DNA of 64,000 nt from Bacillota bacterium (GCA_023397655.1 JAEWTW010000058.1:1-64000); one strand, 5' to 3'; positions 43,355-51,914 are shown, counted from the first letter of the stretch. Numbers and translations: made by a program. The notes: generated by a model from the letters alone, not told the origin.

Positions 43355-44626
43355 ATGAAAAAACGCATTGTATTGATCGGGGCGGGCAGCGCGATGTTTG
43401 GACTCGGTGCGCTGGGTGATATTTTTAAGTGCAGGGCATTGGAGGGCAGTACCGTAGTTCTGCACGACATCGATGAGGACGCGCTGAAACGGGTTATGTC
43501 CGCCGCCCAAGGACACATTGAAAAAAACGGGCTTCCCTTTGAGGTGCTGGCGACAACTTCGCGAAAAGATGCCTTGGCGGGTGCTGACTTCTGTATTATC
43601 TCCATCGAAGCGGGCAATCGATACGAGCTCTGGGAGCAGGACTGGAAGCTGCCGCTGCAGCTTGGAATGCCGCAGGTATATGGGGAGAACGGCGGGCCGG
43701 GAGGTATATTTCATTCACTGAGGATCATACCGCCCATACTGGATATCTGTGAGGATATTGCCCAAATCTGTCCGCAGGCGCTCATTATCAATTTAAGCAA
43801 TCCCATGACCACCATTCTGCAGGCCATGCTCAAGAAATTTCCGGGGCTTAAAGCAGTAGGCCTGTGCCACGAGATATCATCGCTGATTGAACATCTGCCG
43901 AATATGCTGGGGGTGAAATTTGCTGATCTGTCGATTAAGGCGGGCGGGCTCAACCACTTCAGCATATTGGTGGAAGCGATGTACACACAAACGGGTGAGG
44001 ATGCGTATCCGGATATCCGGAACAAGGCGGCGCACTATTATGCAGCGCTGCCGGAGCGGGGGTTGTTCAGGGAATTCGTACGCGTATACGGATATCTGCC
44101 AAACACCACGGACAGCCACTTTGGCGAATATATTCCGTGGGCGCACGCTGTGGCGGACCATCAGGGCATACTGGACTTCTACAACAAATACAGGCATGAG
44201 TGTACGAAGCCGATTGATGAATTCCGAAGGCTCAAGGTTGGAACACTGGCATCCGAATACTGGCGGGTTGTGCCCGTGATTGAGGGAATGATCACAGATA
44301 GCGGTCATATGGAGTTGGCAGTGAATATCCGCAACGAAGGGCTGATACCGTGCCTGCCGGATGATGCGGTGGTAGAAGTGCCGGCTTGTGTGGATGCCGC
44401 GGGCATTCATGGCGTACCGCTGAAAATGCCCAATGTTTTTGCGGCGCTGCTTCAAAACCGGGTGGGCGTGCTGCAACTGACCGTGGACGCGGCGGTTGAA
44501 GGCTCCAAAGAGCTGGCGCTGCACGCTTTACTGGCGGAACCGCTGATCAACAGCCTGCATAACGCCGAGAAACTGCTGGACATAATGCTGGCGTACCAGA
44601 AAGAGTATCTTGGCTACTTAAAGTAA
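43355..44626 (+). CDS. Glycoside hydrolase family 4 with CHEI motif, alpha-galacturonidase-like
   Basis: A 423-residue second GH4 enzyme. It has the NAD motif LIGAGSAMFG, GENGGPGGI, NLSNPM and at residues 171-174 the subgroup motif CHEI. GH4 members with CHEV were shown to be alpha-galacturonidases, those with CHS are alpha-galactosidases/glucosidases and CHG alpha-glucuronidases, so a uronide substrate is suggested. The second metal ligand is in GGLNHFS. Unlike the first GH4 enzyme, it should act on an unphosphorylated glycoside. It follows the repressor gene and precedes an M24-like gene by 21 bases. Confidence 0.82.
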   Translation: MKKRIVLIGAGSAMFGLGALGDIFKCRALEGSTVVLHDIDEDALKRVMSAAQGHIEKNGLPFEVLATTSRKDALAGADFCIISIEAGNRYELWEQDWKLPLQLGMPQVYGENGGPGGIFHSLRIIPPILDICEDIAQICPQALIINLSNPMTTILQAMLKKFPGLKAVGLCHEISSLIEHLPNMLGVKFADLSIKAGGLNHFSILVEAMYTQTGEDAYPDIRNKAAHYYAALPERGLFREFVRVYGYLPNTTDSHFGEYIPWAHAVADHQGILDFYNKYRHECTKPIDEFRRLKVGTLASEYWRVVPVIEGMITDSGHMELAVNIRNEGLIPCLPDDAVVEVPACVDAAGIHGVPLKMPNVFAALLQNRVGVLQLTVDAAVEGSKELALHALLAEPLINSLHNAEKLLDIMLAYQKEYLGYLK

Positions 44627-44647
44627 ACCATCTGTGAGGGCTATTGT

Positions 44648-45742
44648 ATGGGTGAAATGCGACAAAAACTAGCAATACTGCGGGAGTATATGTCTGCACA
44701 TGGGTACGAGGGAATCGTGCTCTTCAGGCGGGATACCTTCTCGTGGCTGACGTGCGGAAGGATCAATCACATCATCCGGTCTACGGAGCTGGGGATGGCA
44801 GCGCTGCTGATTACGCCTGACAACGTATACTGCGTGGCGAATCAGGTGGAAAAAAGCCGCATGATGGAGGAGGAGCTGGCCGGACTGGACTTCGGGCTGC
44901 TGGAAATCAACTGGTGGGAAGAGGACTACGTAGACTGCGTATACAGGCGCTTCGGCTCGATCAAACTGGCGGCTGATAAAGATGTGCCGGGTGTCGCCAA
45001 CGTGTACGGCGATCTGCAGAAGCTGCGGTTTTCGCTGCTGCCGGAGGAGATTGAGCGCTACCGGGAGGTTTCGCTCGTATGCACAAATGCGGTGGAAGAG
45101 ACCTGCCGCGAGCTGCAGCCGGGGGATACGGAGCATGAGGTGTGTGCCAGCCTGATTAACAAGGTGATGAGACAGGGCTTTGAAGCGCCGGTGGCTTTGG
45201 TGGCGTCCGATGAAAGGATATTCAGATTCCGTCACCCCATCGACACGGCCAAGAAGATTGATAAATACGCGATGGTGGTGCTGTGCGGACGAAAATACGG
45301 CCTGATTGCCAACCTGACCCGGTTTGTCCATTTTGGGCCGCCGGCGGAAGAGATAGTGCACAAATTCGAGCTGGTCAGAAAGATCGACGCGGAGATCATG
45401 ACCAACACCATCGTGGGCCGGAGCATGGCTGACATCTTCCAACTGATCATCGACGAATATGAGGAAGCGGAGTATCCGGGTGAATGGAAGCGGCTGCATC
45501 AGGGCGGCCCGACGGGATACGCAACGCGGGAGTTTCTGATCACACCTGACTGTGGAGAAACCGTACACAACAACCAGGCGTTCACATGGAACCCGTCCAT
45601 CACGGGGACGAAATCCGAAGACACCATATTGGTCAATCAAAGCGGGTTCGAGGTTTTAACGGATTCAAACAACTGGCCTCAGGCAAAGATCAAAGCCAAA
45701 AACGGAATGACGGTGCGGCGGCCGGACTTGCTCGTACGATAA
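44648..45742 (+). CDS. M24-fold (aminopeptidase P-like) protein with lost metal ligands
   Basis: A 364-residue protein with the creatinase N-terminal domain and a pita-bread C-terminal domain. Of the five metal ligands of M24 peptidases, the two aspartates are replaced (the SDxTR position reads ANLTR, and no DxG precedes it) and the first glutamate is Asn in FTWNPS; the histidine in RLHQGGPTG and the last glutamate in KSEDT remain. It is probably not a metallopeptidase; creatinase shows that the fold can work without metal. Its place behind a GH4 gene suggests a role on a sugar-linked amide or none known. Confidence 0.8.
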   Translation: MGEMRQKLAILREYMSAHGYEGIVLFRRDTFSWLTCGRINHIIRSTELGMAALLITPDNVYCVANQVEKSRMMEEELAGLDFGLLEINWWEEDYVDCVYRRFGSIKLAADKDVPGVANVYGDLQKLRFSLLPEEIERYREVSLVCTNAVEETCRELQPGDTEHEVCASLINKVMRQGFEAPVALVASDERIFRFRHPIDTAKKIDKYAMVVLCGRKYGLIANLTRFVHFGPPAEEIVHKFELVRKIDAEIMTNTIVGRSMADIFQLIIDEYEEAEYPGEWKRLHQGGPTGYATREFLITPDCGETVHNNQAFTWNPSITGTKSEDTILVNQSGFEVLTDSNNWPQAKIKAKNGMTVRRPDLLVR

Positions 45743-45789
45743 ATTTATAAGGCTATGTCACAACAATTAGTTGATATAGCGGTTTTTAT

Positions 45790-45818
45790 AAGGAGAGCGT
45801 TTCCGCTCTCCTTGTTTT
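45790..45818 (+). terminator. Bidirectional-looking terminator inside the cassette
   Basis: AAGGAGAGCG and CGCTCTCCTT form a perfect ten-pair stem with a TTTC loop, followed by GTTTT on the plus side and preceded by an A-rich stretch on the other. It can end both the M24-like transcript and the convergent lipoprotein transcript. Confidence 0.8.
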
Positions 45819-45837
45819 CACCTCGACAAACTGGGGT

Positions 45838-46464
45838 TTATACATCGTACTTTTCAACAACAAGATGCTCTATGATATCTTCTGGGAAAATATTGGTACC
45901 TACTGGATAAGAAAATTCAAACTGGTCTCCGTTTTCCCACCAGAAAATATGAATATTATCAAACAGTTCCCCAAAATAGAACTTTGTGTTCTCAAAATGT
46001 TCAAGGTTATAGCGAGTAATCCGTTCATTGACTTTTTCGGCTGTCTCATACCCTTGCGACCACGAGAATACTGCTCGTTCCGAGTAATCGTCTGTTTGAT
46101 AAAGAATGGCAGTCCCCTGAAGGACGAGCATAATGGTCTCGTTCTCAAATTCCAGCAACGGATTTTCTTTCAAGAGGTAAATATGCTCTTTGCCATAAAG
46201 TTGAGGTCCCCATGGAAAATACACATTTTCTGCCCCAGTCTCTTTTACTTCTTTTATATTCTGCAATACCTCTTCTACTGTGCTGAATTCCACAGAAGGA
46301 GGAGCGCCACCAACTTCTTCTGTGTTCTGTATCTCCGATTCCATTGGTATGCTGATATCTTCGGAAACTGTTGCTTCGTCCTTTGGTAATGTATTAGAAG
46401 AAGCACAAGCAGTCAAAAGCATAATAATCGCAAAAGCAAGAGTAAAAGCAATTATTCTTTTCAT
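45838..46464 (-). CDS. Lipoprotein of unknown function, cassette passenger
   Basis: A 208-residue protein with a signal peptide and lipobox LTAC (Cys20), a Ser/Glu-rich linker of about 40 residues and a 140-residue soluble domain rich in aromatic residues. It starts behind GGAGGTG. I do not recognise the domain. Base composition is clearly more AT-rich than neighbouring genes, which fits its position inside the mobile cassette; it is the only intact gene the element carries. Confidence 0.75.
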   Translation of the reverse strand: MKRIIAFTLAFAIIMLLTACASSNTLPKDEATVSEDISIPMESEIQNTEEVGGAPPSVEFSTVEEVLQNIKEVKETGAENVYFPWGPQLYGKEHIYLLKENPLLEFENETIMLVLQGTAILYQTDDYSERAVFSWSQGYETAEKVNERITRYNLEHFENTKFYFGELFDNIHIFWWENGDQFEFSYPVGTNIFPEDIIEHLVVEKYDV

Positions 46465-46513
46465 ATCTAACACCTCCACAAATTCTAATTAGGCGACCAG
46501 CGGAACTGCTGGT

Positions 46514-46679
46514 CTATTTGTTAAATCTCTGCATTTCACAGATTTCAATGTTGCCATCACGAAAGCCAAGAAGATGTTCCTTTTCTCCGTGTCGCTTTCT
46601 TTGGCATAGTTTTAAGGCTTTCCTGCTCTGTAAGGCTCAATTTGTTGATGATATTAAGTGCATTTTTAATAGTAGGCAT
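46514..46679 (-). pseudogene. Frameshifted small gene inside the cassette
   Basis: A start MPTIKNALNIINKLSLTEQE follows a good AAGGAGTG box, but the frame stops after 40 codons. Dropping one base in the AAAA run near 46611 joins it to a second frame that continues LCQRKRHGEKEHLLGF and on to a stop at 46514, giving about 54 residues of even composition. This looks like a one-base insertion in an A-run, or less likely programmed frameshifting. The protein is unknown; it could be the remains of a transposase N-terminus or an antitoxin-like protein. Confidence 0.45.
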
Positions 46680-46873
46680 ATCGTCACACTCCTTTAATAA
46701 GTGCTATTTATCTACCATTATTATACATATTTTCTCGTCAAAAATCAACCGTATGATGTGACATAGCCATTTATAAAAAAGATTTCTTCAAAAGGGATCA
46801 ATTTCGAGGCCGGATGTGATACCAGCCTTTATTGTTTGATGTATGAAATATTGTGCCTCTAAAGCCGATCTCG

Positions 46874-47629
46874 TTAGCCGCCAATCTGCGTATTAATACC
46901 GGCGGAAGACAAGATATCAGCAAATTCGGATGCATCTTCATCGTGGAGCTGCTGAACCCCCGCGTAAGCATAGGGTAGGTTGTGTTTCGAGTATTTACTT
47001 TCGCCCAACTGATGAAAGGGAAGCACGTGCACACTCTTTGCGCCGAGTTCCTTCAGCAGAGCCGCAAACGCACGGGCATCATCCGCTGAGTTGTTGAAGC
47101 CGGGAATCAGGGGGATGCGTATTGTCGTGGGTATATCCAGTGCAAAAGCCTTCCGGATATTACTCAAAATTCTGGCGTTGTCCACGCCCGTTCCCGCTTT
47201 GTATTGACCACTGCTCCAATGCTTTAAGTCAATATAGGCAAAATCGCATTTCTTCAGCACGCTGACAAAAACATCTGAGGACACATTGGCTGCCGTTTCG
47301 ATGCCGACGCTGATGCCTTCGGCATGCAGGGTATCGCAAAGCGCCAGCACAAACTCTGCCTGTAGCAGCGGTTCCCCGCCGGACAGGGTGACGCCGCCGC
47401 CGCTTTTCTCAAAGAATGGTTTGTCTTTTACGATCTCCGCCATCAGCTCTTCCAATGAATAATATTTCCCGACCATCTCGCCATTGATGGTTTCCTGCTT
47501 TGTGGATAATGACTCAGGGTTGGCACACCACTGGCAGCGAAGGTTACAGCCTTTAAAGAAGACGGTGGTGCGTATGCCGCTGCCATCGTGCAGACTGAAT
47601 TTCTGAATGTTGAATATTAAAGCCTTCAA
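46874..47629 (-). CDS. Glycyl radical enzyme activase, short PflA type
   Basis: A 251-residue radical-SAM enzyme that installs the glycyl radical on a partner enzyme. The cluster cysteines are Cys28, Cys32 and Cys35 in CNLRCQWC, and the SAM-binding GGEP-like motif reads SGGEPLL. It lacks the ferredoxin-like insertion with two extra iron-sulfur clusters that activases of dehydratase-type glycyl radical enzymes normally have, resembling pyruvate formate-lyase activase in size. It is divergent from the kinase and glycyl radical enzyme genes at 47.8-51.2 kb, its likely partner. Confidence 0.92.
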   Translation of the reverse strand: MKALIFNIQKFSLHDGSGIRTTVFFKGCNLRCQWCANPESLSTKQETINGEMVGKYYSLEELMAEIVKDKPFFEKSGGGVTLSGGEPLLQAEFVLALCDTLHAEGISVGIETAANVSSDVFVSVLKKCDFAYIDLKHWSSGQYKAGTGVDNARILSNIRKAFALDIPTTIRIPLIPGFNNSADDARAFAALLKELGAKSVHVLPFHQLGESKYSKHNLPYAYAGVQQLHDEDASEFADILSSAGINTQIGG

Positions 47630-47655
47630 TGAATGTCCCCCCGTATTTTGGTTCT

Positions 47656-47684
47656 ATTATAGCTCACCAAAAATAGTGTGTAAA
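47656..47684 (-). promoter_or_regulatory. Promoter of the activase gene
   Basis: On the minus strand TTTACA (47684-47679) and TATAAT (47661-47656) are separated by 17 bases, about 27 bases before the activase start. Confidence 0.75.
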
Positions 47685-47706
47685 CTGCAAAAGAAGATTA
47701 ATATAA

Positions 47707-47718
47707 TTTCATATGAAA
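47707..47718. promoter_or_regulatory. Candidate operator between divergent promoters
   Basis: TTTCATATGAAA, a perfect 12-base palindrome, lies between the activase promoter and the kinase promoter. One of the local DeoR or AraC regulators could bind it. Confidence 0.4.
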
Positions 47719-47748
47719 ATAAAAACAATTACAAACGAATATAATATA

Positions 47749-47777
47749 TTGACTCTATGAAGACGTTACCATATAAT
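47749..47777 (+). promoter_or_regulatory. Promoter of the ROK-glycyl radical enzyme operon
   Basis: TTGACT (47749-47754) and TATAAT (47772-47777), 17-base spacer, about 30 bases before the kinase start: near consensus. Confidence 0.8.
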
Positions 47778-47806
47778 CGAGGTATAAAACGACTGGAGTG
47801 TGAAAT

Positions 47807-48751
47807 TTGAAACGTGAGTTTGTGATTGGTATCGACGCGGGCGGCACAAAGACCGCATACGGCCTTTTCGATAGCAACAAAAAACTGATTGACAGATTAC
47901 AGTATCCAACAGATATTACGGCCGATGGTCCGGCGTTTTCGGATAGCATCGTGAAAACCGTGCAGGAGCTGCTCAATAGAAATGAGCTCGATTTTACCGA
48001 ACTGAAGGGTATCGGCATTTGCATGCCCTCATTTATTCTTTTCGATGAGGGTTATATCTGCATGACCTCGGCGATGACAAACATCAAAGAGTTTGCGATG
48101 AGGGACTATCTCTCGCAGCGGCTGCCGGTGCGCATCGAGCTGGACAACGATTCCAACGCCGCCGCGCTGGCGGAATATCGCCACGGCGCGGGCCGGGGCA
48201 GCCGGCACATGATCTACGTTTCAGCCAGTACGGGTCTGGGCAGCGGTATCATTATTGACGGCAAAGTATTCCGGGGCAGCTACGGTTGGGCGGGGGAATG
48301 CGGCCACATGCTGGCCACACCCGACGAAGGCGTGCTCTGCGGATGCGAGAACAAGGGCTGTTATATGTCGTATGCTTCGGGCCGATACATACCGAAACAT
48401 GTGGAAAAGCGCATGGAGGAAGGCACCCCCAGCGTTATGGCCGCGTGCGATGGTGTTGACTGCACTAATATTCTGAAGGCCTACAAGGAGAATGATTCGC
48501 TGGCAATTGAGGCTGTGGAACAGATGGCACACTATACGGCAGTCTGTATATTCAATGTTTATCAAATGCTCAACATCAACCTGTTTGTTTTTGGCGGCGG
48601 GCTTGTGAACTTCGGGGATGCTCTTTTTGGACGGATACGCAAAGAGTTTGACAGATACAATCACGTTAATAAGCCTGTCTATTTTAAATTCGCGGAGCTG
48701 GAAAAGGACTTCGGCATCATAGGAGCCGCGGAACTGATTTTTGAGGACTAA
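47807..48751 (+). CDS. ROK-family sugar kinase
   Basis: A 314-residue ROK kinase with DAGGTK near residue 10, the zinc motif CGCENKGC with GHM before it, and VFGGG near the C-terminus. The start is TTG behind GGAGTG. It is a full-length paralogue of the kinase at 40.4 kb (shared YGWAGE, MPSFI, EAVEQMA and YNLY/FNVY blocks). It is the first gene of an operon with glycyl radical enzyme 1, 21 bases away, implying that the substrate of the radical enzyme or its product is connected with sugar phosphorylation. Confidence 0.9.
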   Translation: MKREFVIGIDAGGTKTAYGLFDSNKKLIDRLQYPTDITADGPAFSDSIVKTVQELLNRNELDFTELKGIGICMPSFILFDEGYICMTSAMTNIKEFAMRDYLSQRLPVRIELDNDSNAAALAEYRHGAGRGSRHMIYVSASTGLGSGIIIDGKVFRGSYGWAGECGHMLATPDEGVLCGCENKGCYMSYASGRYIPKHVEKRMEEGTPSVMAACDGVDCTNILKAYKENDSLAIEAVEQMAHYTAVCIFNVYQMLNINLFVFGGGLVNFGDALFGRIRKEFDRYNHVNKPVYFKFAELEKDFGIIGAAELIFED

Positions 48752-48772
48752 TTTTTTGTGAGGAGATTATAA

Positions 48773-51169
48773 ATGGGGTATTTTGGGGAGCTGCATCCCA
48801 GGACGGCGGCGATCAGGGAACGCGTACTGGGCACACAGCCGTCTATCTGCACCGAACGGGCGGTATATACAACGGAAGCTTACAGGGAGCACGAGCAGGA
48901 TCAGGTTGTGCTGAAACGGGCTTGGATGCTGGATAAAGTGCTTCGAAACATGTCCATCCACATCGACCCGCAGGGGCTGATTGTGGGCAACCATGCCAGC
49001 GCGGACCGTGCGGCGCCGATCTTCCCGGAGTACGCCATGGATTGGGTGGTTGCCGAGCTGGACGAGTACGAAAAGAGAGACGGCGACCGGTTTATCATTA
49101 CGGAAGAAAACAAGCAAATACTGCGCGATATATATCCGTACTGGAAGGGGCGCACGCTGAAGGATAAAGGCTACGCGGCGTTTCCCGAAGGGTCACGGCT
49201 GCTCTACGATCTGGGCATCATCAAGACGGAGGGGAACATCACTTCGGGCGATGCGCATGTGGCTGTGAGCTACGAACAGGTGCTGCGCGAAGGTCTGGAG
49301 GGCGTGCGCAATCATACACTAAAAGCACAGGCCGCGCTGGATCTCGCGGACTTTGCGGACCTGAAGAAGAGCTACTTCTATCGCGCCATCCTCATCGTGC
49401 TGGACGCTGTGGAGGCTTACGCTCTCCGTTTCGCGGAGCTGGCGGAACAGCAGGCGCAGAACGCTTCCGCACAGCGCGCAGCCGAGCTGCTGGAGATCGC
49501 GCGTATATGCCGCAAGGTGCCCATGAAACCAGCTGACACCTTTCACGAAGCGCTGCAGAGCATGTGGTTCGTTCATGTGATACTGCAGATCGAGTCCAAC
49601 GGGCATTCGCTGTCGTACGGCAGGATGGATCAGTTCTGCTATCCATATTACCTGAAAAGCCGCGAGCAGGGCATGACAGACGAGGCAGCGTGCGAGCTGC
49701 TGGAAAACCTGTGGCTGTGTACCATCTCAATCAATAAGATCCGCAGCTGGTCGCATACGCGCTTCTCGGCAGGCAGCCCGCTCTACCAGAATGTGACGGT
49801 GGGCGGCCAAACGACGGACGGCAAGGACGCGGTGAATGACCTGAGCTATGTCATACTGAAGAGTGTGGCCCGGTGCCATCTGCCGCAGCCCAACCTGACT
49901 GTGCGGTATCACCGGGGGCTCAGCAATGAGTTTATGCGCGAGTGCATTGAGGTGATCCGGTGCGGCTTTGGAATGCCGGCGTTCAACAGCGACGAGATCA
50001 TCATACCGTCTTTCCTGTCGCTGGGCGTGAAGAAGGAAGATGCGTACAACTACAGCGCGATCGGCTGCGTGGAGGTGGCGGTACCCGGCAAATGGGGATA
50101 CCGTTGCACGGGCATGAGCTTCCTCAACTTCCCCAAAACCCTGCTGATCGCGCTCAATAACGGTGTGGATATTGCGAGCGGCAAGCGTGTTTTTGAGGGT
50201 GCGGGGCACTTTGTGGATATGGAGAGCTTCGATGATGTGATGCACGCGTGGGACGTATTCATACGCGAGTTCTGCCGTCAGGCGGTCATACTTGATTCCT
50301 GCGCGGACATGGTGCTGGAGCAGGAGGTGCCGGATATACTCTGCTCGGCGCTGACGGACGACTGCATTGAGCGCGGCAAGCACCTAAAAGAGGGCGGCGC
50401 GGTCTACGACTTCATCAGCGACCTGCAGGTCGGCATCGCAAATCTGGGTGATTCGCTGGCCGCCATTAAGAAGTGCGTCTACGAGGACAAGGCGGTGACG
50501 CGCGAGGCGCTATGGAACGCGCTGCTAAACGACTTCGAGGGGGAAGAAGGCGAGCGCATCCGTCAGGTGCTGCTGGCGGCTCCCAAATATGGCAATGACG
50601 ACGACTACGTGGATTCGCTGGTGGTGGAGGGTTACGACAGCTATATCGACGAGATTGCCAAATACAAGAATACACGCTACGGGCGCGGGCCGGTCGGCGG
50701 CGTCTACTACGCCGGGACTTCATCGATATCGGCGAACGTGCCGCAGGGCGCGGGCACGAGCGCCACGCCGGATGGCCGCCATGCCGGAGAGCCGCTGGCT
50801 GAAGGGTGCTCGCCCACGCATTCAATGGACGTCAGCGGTCCGACGAGCGTATTGAAATCCGTTTCCAAGCTGCGGACAGATAAGATCACCGGCGGCGTGC
50901 TGCTGAACCAAAAGGTTTCGCCATCGATGCTGGAAAAGCCGCGGGACCGGGAGAAGCTGCAGATGCTGGTGCGCACATTCTTCGACGTGCTGTATGGCTT
51001 CCATATCCAGTACAACGTGGTTTCCCGCGAAACGCTGCTTGATGCTCAGGCGCATCCGGAGAAGCACAGGGATCTGATCGTGCGCGTGGCAGGATATTCA
51101 GCATTCTTTAATGTACTATCGCGTCAAACACAGGACGACATCATCGCAAGAACGGAGCAGGTGCTTTAA
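48773..51169 (+). CDS. Glycyl radical enzyme 1, dehydratase/lyase type, substrate unknown
   Basis: A 798-residue pyruvate formate-lyase-family enzyme, oxygen-sensitive when active. The radical site is Gly774 in RVAGYSAFF, and the thiyl cysteine Cys432 with Glu434 form GCVE, the pattern of eliminases (glycerol dehydratase, choline lyase, isethionate lyase) rather than Pfl's double cysteine. The His-Ser pair of glycerol dehydratase is kept in NGHSLS, but its active-site Asp in GWHD is lost (region reads YRCTGMS). So it is probably not a diol dehydratase. A DeoR regulator follows immediately. Confidence 0.9.
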   Translation: MGYFGELHPRTAAIRERVLGTQPSICTERAVYTTEAYREHEQDQVVLKRAWMLDKVLRNMSIHIDPQGLIVGNHASADRAAPIFPEYAMDWVVAELDEYEKRDGDRFIITEENKQILRDIYPYWKGRTLKDKGYAAFPEGSRLLYDLGIIKTEGNITSGDAHVAVSYEQVLREGLEGVRNHTLKAQAALDLADFADLKKSYFYRAILIVLDAVEAYALRFAELAEQQAQNASAQRAAELLEIARICRKVPMKPADTFHEALQSMWFVHVILQIESNGHSLSYGRMDQFCYPYYLKSREQGMTDEAACELLENLWLCTISINKIRSWSHTRFSAGSPLYQNVTVGGQTTDGKDAVNDLSYVILKSVARCHLPQPNLTVRYHRGLSNEFMRECIEVIRCGFGMPAFNSDEIIIPSFLSLGVKKEDAYNYSAIGCVEVAVPGKWGYRCTGMSFLNFPKTLLIALNNGVDIASGKRVFEGAGHFVDMESFDDVMHAWDVFIREFCRQAVILDSCADMVLEQEVPDILCSALTDDCIERGKHLKEGGAVYDFISDLQVGIANLGDSLAAIKKCVYEDKAVTREALWNALLNDFEGEEGERIRQVLLAAPKYGNDDDYVDSLVVEGYDSYIDEIAKYKNTRYGRGPVGGVYYAGTSSISANVPQGAGTSATPDGRHAGEPLAEGCSPTHSMDVSGPTSVLKSVSKLRTDKITGGVLLNQKVSPSMLEKPRDREKLQMLVRTFFDVLYGFHIQYNVVSRETLLDAQAHPEKHRDLIVRVAGYSAFFNVLSRQTQDDIIARTEQVL

Positions 51170-51170
51170 T

Positions 51171-51914
51171 ATGAACGAACGTTGTTTAAAGATCATGGAA
51201 ATGCTCAATGAAGAGGGGACCATTGAAGTTGCGGTATTGGCGCAGAAGCTGGACGTATCTTCCGTGACGATTCGCAAGGATCTGGAGATGCTGGAGGACA
51301 AGGGTTTGCTGCGCCGCCAGCACGGCGCTGCCGTTCGGGTGTCGCAGGACGACATCGGCTACCGCATGATATTCAACTACGAAGTCAAAAAGCGGATCGC
51401 GCACAGTGCAGCCGAGATGGTGGCAAATGGGGAAACAGTGATGATCGAATCCGGCTCAACCTGCGCCATGCTGGCGGCCGAGCTGATCGAAACCAAACGC
51501 GATGTCACGATTGTGACCAACTCCGCGTTCATTGCGGCACATGTCCGGATGATGCCGGGAGCGCGCGTGATATTGCTGGGTGGTTCATATGAGCCGGAAG
51601 CTCAGGTGATGACAGGGCCTCTGGTCAAAAAGTGCGCCAGCGAATTCTTTGTGGATAAGTTCTTTATCGGCACAGACGGATTTGACACCGAAGCGGGCTT
51701 TTCAAACGTGGATTTGCTACGCGCCGAGGCTGTACGCGCCATGGCGGAAAGCGCCAAGCGCCGCATCATACTGACCGACTCTTCGAAATTCAACAGGCGC
51801 GGCGTGGTGGCGCTGATGAGCGCCCAGGATGTCGCAACCGTTATTACCGATTCAGTACCGGAAAACTGCCGCGCCAATCTGCAGGAAAATGGCGTGGAGA
51901 TCGTGATTGCGTGA
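51171..51914 (+). CDS. DeoR-family transcriptional regulator
   Basis: A 247-residue regulator with an N-terminal winged helix-turn-helix (IEVAVLAQKLDVSSVTIRKDL, residues about 17-37) and a C-terminal sugar-phosphate-sensing domain with ESGSTC and GTDGFD motifs. It starts one base after the stop of glycyl radical enzyme 1 and likely controls that operon, responding to a phosphorylated sugar produced by the ROK kinase. Confidence 0.9.
   Translation: MNERCLKIMEMLNEEGTIEVAVLAQKLDVSSVTIRKDLEMLEDKGLLRRQHGAAVRVSQDDIGYRMIFNYEVKKRIAHSAAEMVANGETVMIESGSTCAMLAAELIETKRDVTIVTNSAFIAAHVRMMPGARVILLGGSYEPEAQVMTGPLVKKCASEFFVDKFFIGTDGFDTEAGFSNVDLLRAEAVRAMAESAKRRIILTDSSKFNRRGVVALMSAQDVATVITDSVPENCRANLQENGVEIVIA

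Larger units (their letters stand above)
45751..46768. mobile_element. Transposase-less mobile insertion cassette with TIRs and 8-bp TSD
   Basis: The ends are inverted repeats: GGCTATGTCACA is perfect at both (45751-45762 and 46757-46768), and the match continues as a CA and GTTGAT block to about 27 bases. The flanks are an identical 8-base direct repeat ATTTATAA (45743-45750 and 46769-46776), the target duplication. Inside are an AT-rich lipoprotein gene and a frameshifted small gene, no transposase. The element lies right after the M24-like stop codon between two convergent genes. Eight-base duplications are made by several IS families, IS1595 among them, so a parent IS must act in trans. 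Confidence 0.85.

Noticed and set aside
46514..46679. Programmed frameshifting to make a transposase
   Set aside because: The joined product is only about 54 residues and lacks any DDE-type catalytic region; a simple mutation is the simpler reading.
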